Below, piece by piece: positions 9,858 to 21,139 of a stretch of 64,000 nt of DNA. The stretch is taken from assembly GCA_900095095.1 (NCBI GenBank), contig FMBT01000289.1:558001-622000 (forward strand), in the 5' to 3' direction. The notes beneath the pieces are model-generated. The model searched no databases and was not told the DNA's origin. It saw only the letters and a list, made by a program, of their open reading frames with translations. The number at the start of each line of letters is the position of its first letter. The first letter of the stretch is position 1. The stretch is from Fragilariopsis cylindrus CCMP1102 (taxonomy: Eukaryota > Bacillariophyta > Bacillariophyceae > Bacillariales > Bacillariaceae). A program made the position numbers and the translations under genes.

Positions 9858-12156
9858 GGTATGATAGTATCACTGAGTTGATCGTTACAATGGTGTTACT
9901 TTGTGATGGGTTCTACCGGTATAGAAATTCTTACTATGTTCCAATATTATGTTCCGATGGATTCTGCTTTGATTTGTCTTTTCTCGAACATTCGGAGAAG
10001 TGTCTCGGAGAAGTGTCTCGGAGAAGTTCTTGGATTTTAGTCACGTTGATTACCAGTAAACTTCCACTAGAGTGAACTATAAAAGTCAGCAAGAGTCCTT
10101 TTCATTAGATAACCACGAATTCAGAGTTCGTGGTGTAACATCTTTAGCATGTGTAGCCTCTGGTTAGCTGGCTGGATGGAAATTATGTTTGTCCTGTAAG
10201 ATTGGCGCTATAACTTCCTTTAAAAGCTACATTATATCTAAACTCAGTCCCTCCTTTTTGAGCTATCAGTTAATACTTCCCCTCCAAAAAGATCATTATT
10301 CTTTTCTTCTTGATAGTTGTAAAACACACTTATTCTAATTTTAGCATTTGGCTGGTAAGTAAATTTAGGTTCTACCTCTATCAATTCAATGTAGTATAGT
10401 CTAACAAATCTCTAGTTATGAAAAAGATACTACTCTTTACTTTCATCTTAATCAGCACAATTAATAATGCACAAACCTTTAAAAAGCTTCTTTCACAATA
10501 AGTATCTCAGAAGGATGCACTAGGTTCCGAGCTTGGCGCCTATTAAGGGTTTGAACTTGGCAACACACTCAGCTGCTGTGAAGGTGCTACACTTGGTGCT
10601 ACACTTGGGTTGACTGAAGGGACTGCACTAGGTTGTGAACTTGTACACTTGGCTGGTGAATTAGTCATTGAGAATTGTATTCTTATGGAAGACTAGATGT
10701 GAAGTGAATTGCTATCTTTGCTGCGTGCCAAGCGGGACGACATCGTTGCCCCAAAGTCCACAACTCCAAAACAGGAGTATACTCTTCCATAAGTTGCTCT
10801 GCTTGCTCTAGCACATGTTGTACCATTTCTTGGATAGACACTGCAGAGACAGGTCCGTGATTACAAGCTAGGTCCTACCGGTATTGGTACCTGCACCGCT
10901 ACTACTCTAGAGGTGCTGCCCTCGTGTTCTTCAGGGACTACCTTATAATAGATGATAAAGTCTACTGTACACAAGTACTTACAGACATTGATACTACTGT
11001 ACCTGTACAGTAACTCCAGAGAAGGTTACAGAGATTCTCCAGTACCCACTACACTATCTATTAGCATAACTATTAGTTACATCATGCAACGGCGATTCAT
11101 TATTTAGATATTGGAGCGTAATTCGATGTTGTTGGCTACAGGACATTTTTTTTTGCAGAAGACAACCCTGAAGTGAGTGAGCGCCATTGTAATTACTGAT
11201 TCCATGGTAGTACTAAACTATTTTAAGCTTGATGCAATTGATTGCATTTAGTTGTATCGACCGGGCTCTAGTGTAAGACTTAATAATGTATACTAATCAA
11301 GATAAAAGCAAAAACAAATATTATGAAAGAAATAAAATCAAGTTCAACCATAATGTAATATGTATCTTTAATACTTTTCTCCTTTCTTTTGTTACCAAAT
11401 TACTAACTGTAGTTGTACGACAAACTCTGTCATGTTGCCATCTGTAACATTAGATCAAGAAATAGGTCAAGCCAGAACCCACCCAGAGCCAATAAGTATC
11501 ACTGTTGTAAGCTTGCTGCGTTTGTGGCATCATCATTTGATAGGCTACAGCTGGTACACAAAATTGTGGTGGGTGGGACAACACTATTATGCTGTAACTG
11601 CTGCACGCCTAATTGAGGGTGCAGTAAATAAAATGTCCAGAAGAATCACAGTTTTTACAATAATAAGAATGTTTTGGCATGCACAAAAGGTTGTAATGCC
11701 GAAGACCAATTATTAAAGCAGTTGCCTTGTGATATCATGTGAAGCTTTTTTGGTGCCACTGTAGAGAATGACTAATAATTTTGAGTAAGCAGTAGTTAGT
11801 TATGCTTTATTTTTATGACCTCGAGATATTGTACTGTCTTGTCAGTATTTCTTTGTGCACCCTATGTACCTGAGTAGTCCTACACTTTTTTGCACCACAT
11901 CTAATTGTTGTCTATTGCATACCCTATCTTAGGCTCTAGTTGCCTTTTATTTTTTTAGATTTAGATTTTATATTATTTATTTCTTCTGTGAAAAGTGTTT
12001 TTCTGTCTGGCCGTCAACCACAGGGAAGCTACCTCCAGAACACGCAGCGATTTTTTTTCAATAAATAAAATAAATATCGTTCCGCACCTCTGACCTCTCC
12101 GCCACCATTCATCGACAATCGCGATGAGAATTGAATGAATAATAAATATAATAAAA
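9858..12156. other. Long intergenic region with gene relics
   Basis: About 2.3 kb lies between the divergent hydroquinone reductase and arginine methyltransferase genes. It contains a decayed Ser/Pro repeat segment (10515-10660, listed separately). A stretch open for about 65 codons on the minus strand (about 10690-10885, including EQAEQLMEEYTPVLELW) matches no family I recognise. Short open frames near 11413-11716 show no recognisable domain. Nothing else is supported. Confidence 0.4.
10515..10660 (-). pseudogene. Relic of a Ser/Pro (PSxxPS) repeat gene
   Basis: The minus strand reads SSQPSAVPSVNPSVAPS and continues with VLPSSNP, two stop codons, then APSSEPSA. This is the same four-residue-period Ser/Pro repeat that fills the gene at 19.1-20.4 kb, on the opposite strand. 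Only about 50 codons survive, so it is a remnant. A dispersed repeat or an old translocation from the 19-20 kb locus is the likely origin. Confidence 0.55.
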
Positions 12157-13608
12157 ATGAGAAGGGGAATGAATCGAATCAATCATCAGCACATCGCTTT
12201 AATCTTGGTACAATCAATTTTTTATCGTCAATGCAATCCGATTGGCATTAACTCCATACAAGCATTCACTTTACCAATTCAACAATACCATCAGAAAAGT
12301 AGTAGAAAAATGAGCACATCTAAAGATATCGAAGTGGAGACATCGGCATCGGCTACTTCCCCCGCCTTTGCAAACACATCCGGTGATGGAGAAATCCCAT
12401 CCTTCAATGGAGACGAGAAGGCTAAGGCTAGTGACTTCGCAAATTATTTTTGTTCGTATGCACAGCTTTACCATCAAAAACAGATGTTAGCTGATCACAA
12501 TCGGATGGCTGCATACCATTCGGCTATTATGGGCAATGCGGATGTTTTCAAGGACAAGGTAGTAATGGATGTTGGAACCGGATCCGGTATATTAGCTGTT
12601 TGGGCAGCTCAAGCTGGTGCTCGAAAAGTATACGCTATCGAATATACCGATATGGCCAAACATGCTAGACAGGTCATGAAGGCAAATGGTGTAGAAGATA
12701 TAGTTACGGTCATTCAGGGTGCCGTGGAAGAAATCGTACTCCCCATTGAGGAGGATGGTTTAGAATGTGACGATCCGGAACATCCGGAACGTGTCGTCGA
12801 TATTTTCATCAGCGAATGGATGGGATACTTTTTATTGAGAGAAAGTATGTTAGATTCATTGATTCGTGCTCGAGACAAATTCATGAAACCAGCAACGGGA
12901 CTTATGTTTCCCTCACATACTACCATGTACGTTGCTCCCGTCCAAGACGAGGAAGAACGTCGTATGAATTGCAATGAGTACGCTGCGTCTATGTCTGATT
13001 GGCAAGACTTTCAAGAAACAACCAAACAGGTGTACGGTGTTGAAATGGAAATTTTGAAATCAGACTTCGATCGTGAACAGAAGGACTACTACATGTGGAG
13101 TAGCCGATGGCGAGAATTACCAGCCGCGTCGGTCCTATCGGAAAGGAAAATGATCAAGGTCTTAGATATGATGACGTGTACCATCGAAGATTCGAAGGGG
13201 GTTGATATGGGTGATGAAGCTAGTAAATTCGAATTTGCTGTCGATGGTGATCGCGAACAGGGACCAATATCTGGTATTGCTGGATGGTTCACAGCGGATT
13301 TCAAATCTAGAACGGACGAGGTTGGGAAGGACTCCGCGCCGAAGTTGTCGGATCCTACAATCTTATCAACAGGTCCAGAAATGGGATATACGCATTGGGG
13401 ACAACAGGTATTTTACTTTGCATCGGGAATTCCTTTAATGCAAGGCCAGACGACCAACATTACAGGATCACTCGAAATGACCCGTACGAAAGAAAATGCT
13501 CGACTGTACAACTGCAGGATTAAATACGCTTCCTCCAGAAATAGCAATAATGATGGAAAACAGTTGATGAAAAGTGCTGCCAAGGAACAAGTTTATATGA
13601 TTCCATAA
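12157..13608 (+). CDS. Protein arginine methyltransferase, PRMT10-like (type I)
   Basis: The longest frame gives 483 residues. The enzyme transfers methyl groups from S-adenosylmethionine to arginine side chains. Motifs, numbered from the first Met, are the YFCSYAQLYHQKQML helix at 97-111, the SAM-binding VVMDVGTGSGILAVWAAQAG near 135-154, the double-E loop SEWMGYFLLRES with Glu220 and Glu229, and the THW loop at 412-414. The YFcsYaxLYHQKxML form with WMGYFLLRES is most like plant PRMT10. Two starts are possible: 12157, giving a hydrophobic leader ending SIQAFTLP that resembles a diatom plastid motif, or Met52 at 12310, with context AAAAATGAGC, giving a cytosolic/nuclear enzyme. I favour the second for function but cannot exclude the first. 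No introns are evident. Confidence 0.9.
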   Translation: MRRGMNRINHQHIALILVQSIFYRQCNPIGINSIQAFTLPIQQYHQKSSRKMSTSKDIEVETSASATSPAFANTSGDGEIPSFNGDEKAKASDFANYFCSYAQLYHQKQMLADHNRMAAYHSAIMGNADVFKDKVVMDVGTGSGILAVWAAQAGARKVYAIEYTDMAKHARQVMKANGVEDIVTVIQGAVEEIVLPIEEDGLECDDPEHPERVVDIFISEWMGYFLLRESMLDSLIRARDKFMKPATGLMFPSHTTMYVAPVQDEEERRMNCNEYAASMSDWQDFQETTKQVYGVEMEILKSDFDREQKDYYMWSSRWRELPAASVLSERKMIKVLDMMTCTIEDSKGVDMGDEASKFEFAVDGDREQGPISGIAGWFTADFKSRTDEVGKDSAPKLSDPTILSTGPEMGYTHWGQQVFYFASGIPLMQGQTTNITGSLEMTRTKENARLYNCRIKYASSRNSNNDGKQLMKSAAKEQVYMIP

Positions 13609-14257
13609 AAAATTGAACTGAACTGAAATGAAATGAAATAACGCAAAAAATCAAAGTATAGGAGAAATAAAAAATTAAAGACTAATAAGCATTGGTAAAT
13701 ACTGTAATATTATAAGAATAGTTTAAAGAAAATAATCAATACCGTAACTTATATTGATGCACGAGAGTGAACAACAACGCAGGCGGTGCATACACTATTT
13801 ACTTCACATATATCTAACTACTTTTGTAGAATATTTCGATCGTTAGTTAGTTACGACGGTAGGTGTTGAATGAGGATACACCTGCTATTTTCTTATTTTA
13901 TGATTGATCGATTCCTTGATGATTTTTTCTACTCCAACTATCGCAATAATCCATCACGTGTTCAGGTGCTAAATAGTATAATCTTACGTCATGTGTAATA
14001 TGATACTGTTTCTCATTACAGTATACAGTACGTTAACCCTAGCTACTGCTAGAGTGGCGAACAGTCCTAATCATCTGGCTATTGTTTTCGTTCACGGACG
14101 ACTACGGTACGGTTAAGTAAAGTAATTGTTGACGAAAGAATATAGCTATATATCTATTTTTTTGGTACCTCCTGGGAAGGGATATTATATAATACTGTTA
14201 TCATTATCATTGTAATTATTGTTATTAATCTACCTTTTTCTCTTCTTCTTCTTATTT
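13609..14257. other. Intergenic region between convergent genes
   Basis: These 649 bases separate the 3' ends of the PRMT gene and the RPN6 gene. I see no gene. Short GAAATGAAAT-like pentamer repeats occur just after the PRMT stop. Confidence 0.5.
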
Positions 14258-15676
14258 TTAAAGCATGAGTGTTCTTAATGCCTTGGATCGTTCGAAGAGT
14301 GTCGTAACAACTTCGTCCATATTTTCCAATACTGCTAATCCCTTTTCCATAGCCTTGTCCTTTTCACCTTCTTCGTAGATGATGAGTTGTCCCTTTCCTT
14401 GATCTAAAATCCCCTGGAATTTCCCATCCAATATCATTTGAGATAATTTCTTTTCAATGTTCGATAATGGCAACTCCATCAACGATGCGATATGACTTAA
14501 TTCGACACACGAGTATGGTTCCATAATTCGGATCAAATTCGATTCCAATAGCTGTTCCTGTAAAATATGTAAATGATGTTTAATCAACAGGTCCGATTGG
14601 AGTTCCGCTTCATATTCCTTTAATACCTTTTCATACCCATTAAGGGATCGTTCTGATGCAGCCTTTGCAATGGCCGTCATAGCCTCCAAATCTCGTCCTG
14701 CATATTTGACGGCCTGTCGGGATGTAACAAGAGTACTAATATCAAGAGATGCGTCTCTTCCCGTCTTGTCCACTCCGATGGCACCCTTCGCTGATAATTT
14801 CAACGCTTTGGTTAAACTATCCAGGATACGACATAACATCATATACTTCAAACTTTTCATGGCCTGTGTTTCATCCTTCATCTGATCGAGTTGTTCGAAT
14901 GCTTCTAAAAAGTACGAATGTGCGGTATTGTAATCACCTTCCTCCGTTTGGATGGTCCCACTCATATTATCGATGGAGGCTTGCAGATTCGGTGCGACGT
15001 AGATCGCATTCGAGGCGGTCCGACTGGCAGTCAAGGCTGATTTGGCCTTGGGGACGTTCCGAAGACCAAAATGGATTTTGCATTCCATCAAATGAGTTTC
15101 GACTAACAATTGTTTATCATCAATCTTTTTCAGTTCAAATAAAAGACTATCAATGAGAAGTAATGCCTCCCCGAATGAGTTTTGTTGGAACATAATTGCA
15201 GCGAGTTTCGCCTCAACACGTTGACGCAAAAATGATCGTTTTTCTCGACGGCACCAGATAACAATTTTTTCACATATTTCACGTTGCATATCATGTTCGT
15301 CGGGTGCTAATCCACAAACAATGTCTAGAACTTGTCGAACCACCTTTGCACACTTTGCCTTGTTGACAGTTTGAAAAAAGGTCGATGATTCTAAAAAGGA
15401 CACAACGTCCGAATATTGCCTCTTAGCACAATGTGCACGAGTTAAATCATACACGGCCCGTTCCTTGATTTGGGTTGCCTTTGGACCAATTTTAGTCGAC
15501 TCTGTTACTTGTTTCAACAGTGGAATAGAATCAATCGAGTCTACCTTGGTATTGTCCATAAGATCTAACAAATCTTCAACGTCTTCTTCATCGTCAGGAA
15601 GAACGACGTTACTGTCATGCATGATAGCTTCATCGACGAGTTCCGAGTCTATATCCATTTCTGTTGGTTCTGGCAT
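14258..15676 (-). CDS. RPN6: 26S proteasome lid subunit RPN6 (PSMD11)
   Basis: This is a 472-residue single-exon protein. RPN6 is a PCI-domain scaffold of the 19S regulatory lid that clamps the ATPase ring to the 20S core. Family signatures are in order: SFGEALLLIDSLLFELKKID, then VPKAKSALTASRTASNAIYV, then a DYNTAHSYFLEAFEQ TPR-like repeat, LKYMMLCRIL, RQAVKYAGRDLEAMTAIAKA, and the winged-helix end of the PCI domain, ELSHIASLMELPLSNIEKKL, followed by KLSQMILDGKFQGILDQG. It is somewhat longer than the animal protein (about 420) because of an acidic N-terminus. It is expected in cytosol and nucleus. Confidence 0.95.
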   Translation of the reverse strand: MPEPTEMDIDSELVDEAIMHDSNVVLPDDEEDVEDLLDLMDNTKVDSIDSIPLLKQVTESTKIGPKATQIKERAVYDLTRAHCAKRQYSDVVSFLESSTFFQTVNKAKCAKVVRQVLDIVCGLAPDEHDMQREICEKIVIWCRREKRSFLRQRVEAKLAAIMFQQNSFGEALLLIDSLLFELKKIDDKQLLVETHLMECKIHFGLRNVPKAKSALTASRTASNAIYVAPNLQASIDNMSGTIQTEEGDYNTAHSYFLEAFEQLDQMKDETQAMKSLKYMMLCRILDSLTKALKLSAKGAIGVDKTGRDASLDISTLVTSRQAVKYAGRDLEAMTAIAKAASERSLNGYEKVLKEYEAELQSDLLIKHHLHILQEQLLESNLIRIMEPYSCVELSHIASLMELPLSNIEKKLSQMILDGKFQGILDQGKGQLIIYEEGEKDKAMEKGLAVLENMDEVVTTLFERSKALRTLML

Positions 15677-16159
15677 GATATGATATGATTGATGTTGCTG
15701 CGTTGGTTGACAATTAATTATGTTTGAATGGCTTTGCTTGTTTGCTTTGCTTATTTATTTGATATTGAAATGCTCCTGTTGTCTCGAACGCATTGATGAT
15801 ACAGTACGTAGTAGGCTAGTTTATATTTTATCTTTCACACAAATTGAACGGCATTATTTAGCACGTAAAAATCAGAGGATTAAATCGAATCGACGAGGAC
15901 TCGAATCGAATCGAAACGATTCGAATTTGTGTGCGCGATGCACGCGCGATAATAAAAACTAAATTAAACAATTTAAATTCAGTTTTGTTTTTTAATATAT
16001 ATGTATGTTGTCGTACAGTATTAGATCTGGACCAACAAACAGAAATGATTTAGTGTCATCATATTTTGTTACAACTAAAGGATTTGCTTATGATGTGGGT
16101 GGAATATGTATGTGTACATGATGTATGCGTACAGGACTAGGATATGTATATGTAGGTCC

Positions 16160-16195
<36 letters not shown>

Positions 16196-17640
16196 GTGAA
16201 ATATGGGGTTGGGCGGTGTAGATAGAAGGCATCACTAGTGTAGTAAATCCAAGGAACAGTGAGAACCGACAACTGAAATATACTCTTCTTGTGATACATT
16301 AATTTTGCAACATCACCTTCCTCCTGCTGGTTAACAGGATTTTGGTTAGGTCCTATAAGGGGTTTCCTAGGTATTTTTCGTGCGTTTTTACATTCATTGC
16401 TACTTGTGGGAAACCCCTCTCAATGTTTACAGATGAAGTACTCCACAGGCTAATTGCAACAGAATATAATGATACAAGCAACAAACATTATATGGGACAA
16501 AATGCCTTTCCTAGTCAAAAAAGCCGTGCTAATTCTTTTGTCTTCTCTTCTATCACATGGCAGAAAAGTATGAATACTTTAAAGGACTAGATGAAGGAAT
16601 ATGAATATGCTTCCAACAAGTGAATGAAGTTATCTGGCACACATATAGGCAACACAGTTCAACAATAAGCGTTTTTCACACTATTCAACTTCTAGCGACT
16701 CTCTAGTTGATTAAAATCACTTCAATTTCTATAAAATAAAATAATACTTATTTAGTGACATTTTAATTTTATTAGTTAGTCAAAGGACAGAACTGTACTT
16801 ATCTAGTTTTCATTTTATTATTGACTTTTGTGACTCAACTGAAGCCACTTATTTTCAAGTACGAAATTATTTTGTCCCCGAATACATTTTATTTGGGGGC
16901 CCCCTCTGTGCTAATTTTGGGGTTCAATTATATACCTATTCGACTTTTAGGGATTTAAAAGATAATTAAAAACACCCCTTCTAGTGAATTGCCCCAACCT
17001 ACAGTAGAAGTTGACCTGTGATGTTGCTGGAAGATGAAGTCGAAATCAGGCCCAAACGCCCAAATGTTCGCACATTTCAATTTGATAATGTGGGCCCTAA
17101 AGATTCGCTTTTGTTGGTAGACTGTAGGTTGTTAGCGTATGAAATGACATAGTAAGAGTCACAGTCATGTTAAAAGTACCAAGGCATAAAAAAATGATCG
17201 ACAGTCTTATACTTTGTCTTCGTGTAATGTCCGTCAATGTAAGCCCTACCAGCACGGTATTTGGTACTTAGTGGAAGATTGGATCTTCTATCTCCGAAAC
17301 ATATTAAATTTTGTTTTTCGTCGATGACTTGTGGCCAGCTAGACGAATACACTTACACACGTTTTATCTCATATATCATATCATATACACCTCACATCAC
17401 ATCACATGATATCACATATCTTCAGATCAGATCAGATCAATTCAATACATACAGCGTCGAGATATACAGCTACAAGTTCGAATACTTACACATTCTCTCT
17501 CGCATCTCGTCCCTTCAGATCACACCAATTCAATACCTGCAGCGTCAAGATATAACCCAAATACAGCACAAGCACTTACAACAATACTTTAGCTACTAGT
17601 ATCAAAAGAAAAAAAGGAAATAGGGAAGAAAGAAGAAGAC
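15677..17640. other. Intergenic region with microsatellite
   Basis: Nearly 2 kb without a gene I can support. The RPN6 promoter side (15840-15960) has clustered TCGAATCG and ATTCGAAT motifs and a GTGCGCGATGCACGCGCG segment. A (TA)n(TG)n microsatellite lies at about 16160-16195. A plus-strand frame of 82 codons at 16342 shows no domain and is probably chance. Confidence 0.4.
16160..16195. repeat. (TA)n(TG)n dinucleotide microsatellite
   Basis: About 16 bases of alternating TA run directly into about 20 bases of alternating TG. It is a compound simple repeat with no evident coding role. Confidence 0.9.
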
Positions 17641-19068
17641 ATGATATCACTCCTTTCAAATAAGAATATGGTTACATGCGTGGTATCCGTCGCATTACTT
17701 GTTTTTGTTGGTGCTCTGCAATCCGTCGACGGGATGAACGAGGTAAGGGAGATGTATATTATTTGATACTGTTGCGTCAACTGCCGCATTTAGTTGTCAT
17801 CATCATCGTTGTTGTATCTTTCTAATTCGATGACTTTTACGTGGGTTGGGCATTCATTTTAAAGTCTTATCTCGTGTATTAACATTCTCTCTTTCCTTTC
17901 CTCTTTCGATGCGATGAAATACGATGTGTAAAAGAAGGTTGTTCGTGATACTACTTCTCGTTATAACATTGGAGAAGATGATACTACAAGTTCTGATTCC
18001 ACTATCGTCAATAGTCAGAGAGCACTATTAGAGACAACATCTCATCATAGCCGCTATCCTAACCGTATATCATCCGATGTGTTATTTGATGATGTTAACT
18101 CATCAAATCTACCGTATGTAAGTCCATTGTCGTCGAGTGATGATGGGAATCATCACCTAGAAAATAATATTGGAAAAATAATGGTGACAAAGGAAAAAAG
18201 ACATCTTAAATCTGGAAAAAATACAAAAAATGGGAAGGAGAAGGGAGAATCAAAAAGTAAGAGATCAGAATCGAAAAGTAAGAGATCAAAGAAGACATCA
18301 CAACCAACAGAAATTATATCGTCTGGACCATCACAACAACCAACACAACCGCCAACTGATGAAGTGTCTACCTCACCATCTTCGCAACCATCGTCAAAAC
18401 CATCTTCGTCTACATCCCCGACGGATATTCGTGGTCCATGTGAAGATAGTCCTACGTTCCGTTTCGAAAACGATGACAGCAAGACATGCGATACTTACGT
18501 TGCAGATAAACCTGTCAAGAGATGTAAAAAGATGCAAGATGGAAGGAGCCTTAGATTCTTTTGTCCTGCTACCTGTAAAAGTCAATGCAAGACGGACAGT
18601 CCCACGGGATTTCCTACTGCTAGTCGTGGTCGATGTGAAAATAGTCAAACGTTCCGTTTTGAAGAGGATGACAGCAAGACATGCGATACTTATGTTGCAG
18701 AAAAACCAAACAAGAGATGTGGAAAGAAAGAACCTGTTACTGGTAAAAAATTAAGATTCTTTTGTCCAGCAACATGCAAAAGTAAGTGTAAAATAACTGA
18801 TTCACCAACAGCATCACCAACAGCAGCACCAACAGCATCACCAACAGCATCACCAACAGCATCACCAACAGCACCACCAACAGCATCACCAACAGCATCT
18901 AATAGTAAAATTCCTACGTCTAATCCAACTACCAGTCCAAGTGTATCATCATATCCGTCTTTAGCACCGTCTGAATCACCATCTGAATCATCATATCCGT
19001 CTTTAGCACCGTCTGAATTACCATCTGAATCATCCTATCCGTCGTCTATGTCTGCCATTGTAGTATAA
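17641..19068 (+). CDS. Secreted protein with two ShK-like Cys domains and Ser/Pro/Thr linkers
   Basis: The CDS joins 17641-17742 and about 17935-19068 (about 411 residues). The intron starts GTAAGG and ends AAAAG; the acceptor could be 3 bases later. Exon 1 is essentially a signal peptide (VTCVVSVALLVFVGALQSVDG). After a basic KSKRSESKSKRS region come two copies of a six-cysteine module, at about 203-252 and 268-319. Each has the pattern C-x15-C-x11/12-C-x13/14-C-x3-C-x3-C and core RFFCPATCKS, resembling the ShKT toxin-like fold in cysteine spacing. A tail of about 70 residues repeats SPTA and SYPSLAPSES units. It is likely extracellular or wall-associated, as similar Ser/Pro-linked proteins are abundant in diatoms. 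Function is unknown. Confidence 0.75.
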
Positions 19069-19128
19069 TTGTACTTATTCATTACACATACAAAATCAAA
19101 CGATAAAACAGATACATGCAATTTATAA

Positions 19129-20372
19129 AGTAAAACGATCATATATGTAAAACCTGTCAAGAGATGTAAAAAGATGCAAGATGGAAGGAGCCTTAGATTC
19201 TTTTGTCCTGCTACCTGTAAAAGTAGATGTAAGAAAACCAAGCTCCCATCCGGTGCCCCGTCTACGAATCCAAGTACATCCAGTCTTAGTCCGAGCAGCA
19301 CACGGAGTTCTATCCCAAGTTTTGTGCCAACTACGGTACCGAGCTCGAATCCAAGCTTTTATCCTAGCTCTGCTCCATCAACTACTGCTACTGAGAGTAA
19401 GAAACCAAGTGCTGTTCCTAGTACATTGCCAAGTTTCCTCCGTAGTTCAATCCCTAGTTTGGAACCGAGTTCATTGCCCAGTATTCAACCCAGCTTAAGT
19501 GATGCACCCAGCACAAGTGCAGCACCTAGTTCTGTTCCCACTGACAATGCGCAACCAAGCAATAGCTTTGCACCCAGTTATCTTCCAAGTCTTCCACCGA
19601 GTGCCGTGCCTAATTCCCTTCCAAGCCTTTCGCCAAGTGCTGCGCCTAGTTCCATTCCAAGTTTTGTGCCAACTGATGTGGTTGGTGCACCAAGTTCCAT
19701 CCCAAGCGGTGTTCCTAGTTTTACACCAAGTAGTGTTCCTAGTTTGGATCCGAGTGACGCACCTAGTTCCATCCCTAGTTCCATCCCTAGTTCCATCCCT
19801 AGTTTGGAACCAAGTTCATTGCCCAGTATTCAACCCAGCTTAAGTGATGCACCCAACACAAGTGCTGCACCTAGTTATGTTCCCACTGACACTGCGCAAC
19901 CAAGCAATAGCTTTGCACCCAGTTATCTTCCAAGTCTTTCACCGAGTGCTGTGCCTAGTTCCTTTCCAAGCCTTTCGCCGAGTGCTGCGCTCAGCTTCAC
20001 TCCTAGTTTGGATCCGAGCGGCGTACTAGTTCCATCCCTAGTTCCATCCCTAGTTTGAAACCAAGTTCATCGGCCAGTACTCCACCCAGCTTAAGTAATG
20101 CACCCAGCACAAGTGCTGCACCTAGTTCTGTACCCACCTTAACTGAGGACGAAACTTAGGATGTAAGCAACAGCTTTGCACCCAGTTCCCTTCCAAGTCT
20201 TTCACCGAGTGCTTTGCCTAGTTCCATTCCGAGCTTTGTGCCAAGTGATCTTCGTAGTTCTGCTCCTAGCTTTGATCCGAGTGTTTCACGTTCAATCCCA
20301 AGAGAGATTCCTAGTGCTTTTCCTAGTTTGAGTGCAGTTCCTAGTCCCTATGCAGTTCCTGATCCCGAGTAA
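19129..20372 (+). pseudogene. Degenerate tandem partial copy: half ShK-like domain plus PSxxPS repeats
   Basis: Downstream of the intact gene, 19150-19224 repeats 18508-18582 without a mismatch (75 bases, second half of the first Cys domain). There is no signal peptide and the first two cysteines are missing. An open frame then runs to 20058 with a Ser/Pro repeat of about four residues (SSIPSLEPSSLPSIQPSLSD). Larger units of about 360 bases repeat at 19441 and 19801, and a third, decayed unit begins near 20040. A one-base loss near 20030 shifts the frame. The repeat continues in the new frame, meets a TAG near 20157, and fades out at about 20370. The first available ATG is at 19174. It is best read as a broken duplicate, though a 5' exon spliced in from elsewhere cannot be excluded. 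Confidence 0.65.
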
Positions 20373-21139
20373 CCAACCCACCGATACACCTTAACCCCAT
20401 AATGCATGTAATATATATACTGTAAGGTCGTAAACATTTTCCTAAGTAGATCTATATCTTATATCTTACATCATTCAATAGATAGCAATAATAGCAATTG
20501 ATAGATTGGAACCGTCCACCCAGAAAGCTCTATTATAGCTAACATTTGTTTTCATTTCTGACCTTTGGTATATTCATGCCCAAGTAGATTCAAGAGTGAC
20601 TTCTGCTTATAAATTGTGCATAATCATCTGACCCACACCCTTGGAAGCATAATAGTTATGATGTATACTGATAGAATGGTGAAACGCATGAAGTTATTAC
20701 TCAATCTTGTCAAAGTTTGGGCAGTAGTGCCAAAAGAAAAGATCACATAAGCCCAGTACCAACATCAATGAATGAAAAATTCAGTAGTGAGTCAAAAAGA
20801 AGACGAAGATTTTTTACGTTGATACTTTCATTGACGGCTTAAAAATGGTACGAAGCCAAGACAGAAGAATACAGGGATGTTCATCAAGGACAACATCTGC
20901 ATTGACCAATCAATACAAAGATCGGGTCAACTAACATACAGTGCAGCATATCATTCAGGATACGCACAAGATCAACACACAAGATCAGGGGGGGGGGGGG
21001 GTATATTACATTTACTGTTTATAATCTTAGTACATCCGTAACTATGCCTCTGTCCCATCTATCATTACTGCTTAGGTAAAGAGTCATCAGGATGACAAAG
21101 TTTATCTCAAGACAGCTATGCCAACAGATTCATACTTGA
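20373..21139. other. Intergenic region
   Basis: No gene is seen. It contains a 14-base G run at 20988-21001. The part nearest 21140 may be the decayed 5' portion of the retroelement relic that follows, but I could not read a family motif in it. Confidence 0.35.

Noticed and set aside
11413-11716. Two overlapping short frames with some Cys and Trp, first considered as a transposase remnant
   Set aside because: I could not match a transposase zinc motif or find inverted repeats.
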